DNA of 64,000 nt from Archivesica marissinica (taxonomy: Eukaryota; Mollusca; Bivalvia; Venerida; Vesicomyidae), in assembly GCA_014843695.1 (NCBI GenBank), contig CM026402.1:21089911-21153910 (forward strand). The letters run 5' to 3'. Below, one piece after another: positions 59,263 to 64,000 of the stretch. The translations under genes and the position numbers were made by a program. A model generated the notes under the pieces. The model was not told where the DNA came from. It did no database searches and saw only the letters and a program-made list of their open reading frames with translations. Within the stretch, counting starts at the first letter, position 1. Each line of letters starts with the position of its first letter.

Positions 59263-61532
59263 TAGGAGAGATGCAACACCCCGCGCTGGAATAGAGGATA
59301 GCACTGGGAGAGATGCAAACCCCCGCGCTGGTATAGAGGATAGCACTGGGAGAGATGCAACACACCGCGCTGGAATAGAGGATAGCACTGGGAGAGATGC
59401 AAACCCCCGCGCTGGTATAGAGGATAGCACTGGGAGAGATGCAAACCCCCGCGCTGGAATAGAGGATAGCACTGGGAGAGATGCAACACCCCGCGCTGGT
59501 ATAGAGGATAGCACTGGGAGAGATGCAAACCCCCGCGCTGGTATAGAGGATAGCACTGGGAGAGATGCAAACCCCGCACTGGATAGAGGATAGCACTGGG
59601 AGAGATGCAAACCCCCGCGCTGGTATAGAGGATAGCACTGGGAGAGATGCAAACCCCGCGCTGGTAGAGGATAGCACTGGGAGAGATGCAAACCCCCGCT
59701 GGTATAGAGGATAGCACTGGGAGAGATGCAAACCCCCCGCTGATAGAGGAGCACTGGGAGAGATGCAAACCCCCGCGCTGGTATAGAGGATAGCACTGGG
59801 AGAGATGCAACACCCCACGCTGGTATAGAGGATAGCACTCGGAGAGATGCAAACCCCCGCGCTGGTATAGAGGATAGCACTCGGAGAGATGCAAACCCCC
59901 GCGCTGGTATAGAGGATAGCACTGGGAGAGATGCAAACCCCCGCGCTGGTATAGAGGATAGCACTCGGAGAGATGCAAACCCCCGCGCTGGTATAGAGGA
60001 TAGCACTCGAGAGATCAAACCCCCGCTGGTATAGAGGATAGCACTCGGAGAGATGCAAACCCCCCGCTGGTATAGAGGATAGCACTGGAGAGATGCAAAC
60101 CCCCACGCTGGTATAGAGGATAGCACTCGGAGAGATGCAAACCCCCCGCTGGTATAGAGGATAGCACTCGGAGAGATGCAAACCCCCCGCTGGTATAGAG
60201 GATAGCACTCGAGAGATGCAAACCCCCGCTGGTATAGAGGATAGCACTCGGAGAGATGCAAACCCCCGCGCTGGTATAGAGGATAGCACTCGAGAGATGC
60301 AAACCCCCGCGCTGGTATAGAGGATAGCACTCGGAGAGATGCAAACCCCCGCGCTGGTATAGAGGATAGCACTCGGAGAGATGCAAACCCCCGCGCTGGT
60401 ATAGAGGATAGCACTGGAGAGATGCAAACCCCCGCGCTGGTATAGAGGATAGCACTCGGAGAGATGAAACCCCCGCGCTGGTATAGAGGATAGCACTCGG
60501 AGAGATGCAAACCCCCGCGCTGGTATAGAGGATAGCACTCGGAGAGATGCAAACCCCCGCGCTGGTATAGAGGATAGCACTCGGAGAGATGCAAACCCCC
60601 GCTGGTATAGAGGATAGCACTCGGGAGATGCAAACCCCGGCTGATAAGGTACCCGGAGATAACCCCGCGTATAGAGATACACTGGAGAGATGTAAACCCC
60701 GCGCTGGTATAGAGGATAGCACTCGGAGAGATGCAAACCCCTGCGCTGGTATAGAGGATAGCACTCGGAGAGATGTAACCCCCTGCGCTGGTATAGAGGA
60801 TAGCACTCGGAGAGATGTAAACCCCTGCGCTGGTATAGAGGATAGCACTCGGAGAGATGCAAACCCCTGCGCTGGTATAGAGGATAGCACTCGGAGAGAT
60901 GTAAACCCCTGCGCTGGTATAGAGGATAGCACTCGGAGAGATGCAAACCCCTGCGCTGGTATAGAGGATAGCACTCGGAGAGATGCAAACCCCCGCGCTG
61001 GTATAGAGGATAGCACTCGGAGAGATGCAAACCCCCGCGCTGGTATAGAGGATAGCACTCGAGAGATGTAAACCCCCGCGCTGGTATAGAGGATAGCACT
61101 CGAGAGATGCAAACCCCCGCGCTGGTATAGAGGATAGCACCGGAGAGATCAAACCCCCGCTGGTATAGAGGAAGCACTGAGAGATGAAACCCCCCCGCTG
61201 GAATAGAGGATAGCACTCGGAGATATGCAAACCCCCGCGCTGGTATAGAGGATAGCACTCAGAGAGATGAAACCCCCGCGCTGGTATAGAGGATAGCACT
61301 CGGAGAGATGTAACCCCCGCGCTGGTATAGAGGATAGCACTCGGAGAGATGTAACCCCCGCGCTGGTATAGAGGATAGCACTCGGAGAGATGTAACCCTC
61401 GCGCTGGTATAGAGGATAGCACTGGGAGAGATGCAAACCCCCGCGCTGGAATAGAGGATAGCACTGGGAGAGATGCAACACCCCGCGCTGGTATAGAGGA
61501 TAGCACTGGGAGAGATGCAAACCCCCGCGATA
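59263..61532. repeat. MS44b, array 2, about 52 copies
   Basis: Same unit and orientation as 55209-56087 (GAGAGATGCAAACCCCCGCG, CTGGTATAGAGGATAGCACT). The left third has mainly CTGGGAGAG units and the middle and right mainly CTCGGAGAG, with a CCCTGCGCTGG block at 60730-60965. Small losses cluster at 59575-59760, 59990-60070, 60590-60690 and 61135-61190. Minus frames of 740 and 757 codons run through because every minus frame of the unit lacks stops. Confidence 0.96.
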
Positions 61533-61582
61533 TAACGGTAAATCTGTACCATAAATCGTGCTATTCAAGATACACTAGTTGT

Positions 61583-61753
61583 ATTACGCATGGATGTTTA
61601 CGTTATTGTGTTATGTTAACAAACCGCGTATACGACGTTTGTTTATTAGTTGAAATACTCAGTATTTGAGGCATATATTGGGGGGGATATACCATATAAT
61701 AGGAAAATACTTCTGTAAAAATTTGTGTTTTCACTGATGTAGTGTCGCTTTAA
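61583..61753. mobile_element. Truncated relative of the TTAA element at 18139
   Basis: It ends GATGTAGTGTCGCTTTAA (61736-61753), matching the right terminus at 18733-18750 with three differences. It shares TGTTTAC, CTTGTG/ATTGTG, AACAAA and the exact 13-mer CGCGTATACGACG with 18587-18630. The left end is missing. Confidence 0.7.
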
Positions 61754-61904
61754 AAACTCACACAGATCACGTATAATTCTATAGGAGAGTATGCACGGAA
61801 CTATGGTGCATATAATGCGTATACTGCCATGTGTGTACCGGCTTGTCCATGAATAACTTGAGCATTAATGGCTGGATGGTGAAACAAGTAATGCAATACA
61901 GCTA

Positions 61905-62135
61905 GAATATCGTGATAGCGCAGTGGTAGAGCGTTCGCTTCAGGTGCCAAAGGAGTTCGAAACCCCACTGGAGCCATTACGACTGTGCTCTTAGGCAAGG
62001 CATTTAAATTCCACGTTGCCTCTTCTCTCTCCCTCGTGGCGATGGATTCCATCAGGAATGAGGTCTCGAGCGTGATTAATATAAGTTGTAATAACTTGCT
62101 TCGAAATTGAGCTGACACAAAAATTTGCATAAACA
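61905..62135 (+). mobile_element. SINE family C, full length, with 10-bp target-site duplication
   Basis: AATACAGCTA at 61895-61904 is repeated at 62136-62145. Head CGTGATAGCGCAGTGGTAGA, B box GGAGTTCGAAACCCC, body TTAGGCAAGGCATTTAAATT and CGTGGCGATGGATTCCATCA, tail AATATAAGTTGTAATAACTT. This is the best-preserved family C copy. Confidence 0.94.
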
Positions 62136-62145
62136 AATACAGCTA

Positions 62146-63522
62146 TGATAAGTCCACGAATAGCAGAATAAGGGACCGACACGAAGCTTCTGTACATCGC
62201 AGATGACTGATTATGTTATCAAGTCATTTTGAATATACGCACATTCTGCACCCTATGTCCTGCGATTGGATCTGATGTATCACATGACTCGATTCGATCA
62301 ACGGTCCGGGAGGAACATTCTAACGTTTGATTTTCAAGATGGCTGCCATCTGGTGACCATCTTGGATTTGGACCCTAAATAGCAAAGGTTGACTACTCAG
62401 TCGCCTCAATACGGCATAGTAAACATTTTGTTAAGATGGCCGCCATTTCAGAGCAGATAATTTCGAAATATGGCTGATGCATGCAATCCAAAATACTACC
62501 TGCTGCTACCAGTGGAAACAACACATTTCACACACGTTAGCACAAAGGTCAACCCCAACATATACTGAACACTACTCATTGACCTTACAGAAGACGATTC
62601 CTGTTCGTTTTTGAGATCAATGGCCAATATTCTCCCGAGAATGTCTGGATCATTTCTCGCAAAATTGCTGATCGGTCGAGCGCGTTTTGTGTGAAATCTA
62701 TATTGACCCCATAATGACTGTTTTCTTCACTAAAAACCTTCAAACTTGACAGACAGAAATTCTAAGGAGCAAAATGAAATCTACCTCATGAATTTGTATT
62801 TCCGGGCGAATGGCGTAGGGTCGGAATATATTTCCATTTCTATTTATAAGATTCCTAGCTGTCAAAACAAGTAGAGCTAGCGACCGGGAATCCAATTGCG
62901 AAAAGTTTGTGAAGCGCGTAATCGGGACACGAGTTGATTATTACTAATGATTACATCCCTGCTGAATTTCCATTTCATTAGAGCCAGTCCCCCAATAGGA
63001 TTTACACGACTAAATCAATTTATAAAGACAATTGCAAACAAGCTTCTACGAGCCCATTATGTACTTGAGACAATGTCTGGTCATTACGGCCGGTCTTAAG
63101 GGAAGTTCAAGATAGAGAATAAAATAATTTAAATGAATAAATAAATTTAAACTACATGCTTCGTTTAAAGCGTAAAGCTTTATTTTGATTTGTTTTGCGA
63201 TTTAGATCACGTGAATTTTTAGCCTCGACAATAAATATTGCAACAGTAGTTTTTTTTACAATACACAACACAACCCACGTGCAAATAGTGACGAAATGTC
63301 AAGATTGCTGCTTTGACTGGTCTTCGATGCTCTCAATAGATCGAACTCTGTCCTTTATTTCAGCTTAGTTTTTCTCTAAATAAAATCCGCTAGATGTATA
63401 CAGTTTTAATTCTAAATTCGTGACATTTCAATGTGTTCATACTTACGCAGAGGTCCTGTGAACGATGAGCATTAACAGAAGTACTACTATGGCTTGTATA
63501 AACGACATGTAACGATATCTAT
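62146..63522. other. Unique stretch with a CAAGATGG inverted repeat
   Basis: About 1.4 kb without supported genes. CAAGATGG at 62337 and CCATCTTG at 62357 form an inverted repeat, and AAGATGGCCGCCATTT near 62433 holds the same core. T- and A-rich runs lie at about 63120-63260. Confidence 0.6.
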
Positions 63523-64000
63523 GGCAAAATTGGACAAATACATGGGCTCTCTATTACAGTACAAATACACGGGCTCTCTATTACAGTACAAATACATGGT
63601 ATATCTATTACGGTACACATATACGGGCTCTCTATTACAGTACAAATACCTGGGCTCCATATTACAGTACAAATACATGGTATATCTATTACAGTACAAA
63701 TACCTGGGCTCTCTATTACAGTACAAATACCTGAGCTCCATATTACAGTATAAATACATCGTATATCTATTACAGTACAAATACACGGGCTCTCTATTAC
63801 AGTACAAATACATGGGCTCTCTATTACAGTACAAATACATGGGCTCTCTATTACAGTACAAATACACGGACTCTCTATTACAGTACAAATACCTGGGCTC
63901 TCTATTACAGTACAAATACACGGACTCTCTATTACAGTACACATACATGGGCTCTCTATTACAGTACAAATACATGGGCTCTCTATTACAGTACAAATAC
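63523..64000. repeat. 27-bp minisatellite (MS27), at least 17 copies, continues past the window
   Basis: The unit is ATTACAGTACAAATACATGG plus GCTCTCT. In the left part a variant unit ending GGTATATCT (or CGTATATCT) recurs every 81 bp (near 63595, 63676 and 63757), so a three-unit higher-order repeat is present. Minus frames of 169 and 141 codons result from the period being a multiple of three. Confidence 0.95.

Overview
The window is eukaryotic and essentially gene-free. I find no protein-coding gene, intact rRNA or functional tRNA that I can support. It consists of tandem arrays and short interspersed elements (SINEs), with stretches of unremarkable AT-rich unique DNA between them. The best clue to the organism is a tRNA-derived SINE (type E here, 29.3-30.3 kb, 25.7 kb, 54.2 kb). 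Its body reads GTGAGGAAGCCATCCAGCTG and then a tail near GTCGCCATATGACC. From memory this matches a repeat common in bivalve and other mollusc DNA, so I infer a marine mollusc. I could not check this against a database.

Layout. 1-15,494: one satellite array of a 44-bp unit carrying ATCGAT. 16.2-17.3 kb: 21-bp minisatellite. 17.4-32.6 kb: a SINE-rich stretch (families A, B, C, D, E) with a 613-bp TTAA-flanked inverted-repeat element, small 51-, 55- and 79-bp arrays, hairpin elements and a dispersed repeat G. 32.7-34.8 kb: 46-bp array with a strong dyad. 34.8-35.9 kb: 27-29-bp array. 36-43 kb: unique DNA, more SINEs and a 47-bp array. 43.2-54.0 kb: a 36-bp satellite in three blocks separated by two copies of a spacer; the first spacer copy runs into a gap of exactly 1,000 N. 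55.2-56.1 and 59.3-61.5 kb: two arrays of one second 44-bp unit. 63.5 kb to the end: a 27-bp array that leaves the window.

About 34-35 kb (over half) is tandem repeat, from about 14 unrelated families. The long reading frames in the arrays (21, 27-29, 36 and second 44 bp) arise because the units lack stop codons. They are not evidence of genes.

The informative biology is in how the repeats relate. A SINE has an internal 79-bp segment amplified ten-fold while its head and tail stay in place. SINE families exchange tRNA heads, bodies and tails. Two SINE types share a 3' tail. One dispersed repeat holds two nested retroposed insertions with perfect target-site duplications. The 36-bp satellite spacer carries a 20-bp perfect palindrome near the point where the array resumes. 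Most array units contain a dyad or palindrome. Assembly quality is a real concern in the arrays (gap, duplicated spacer, clusters of small deletions).
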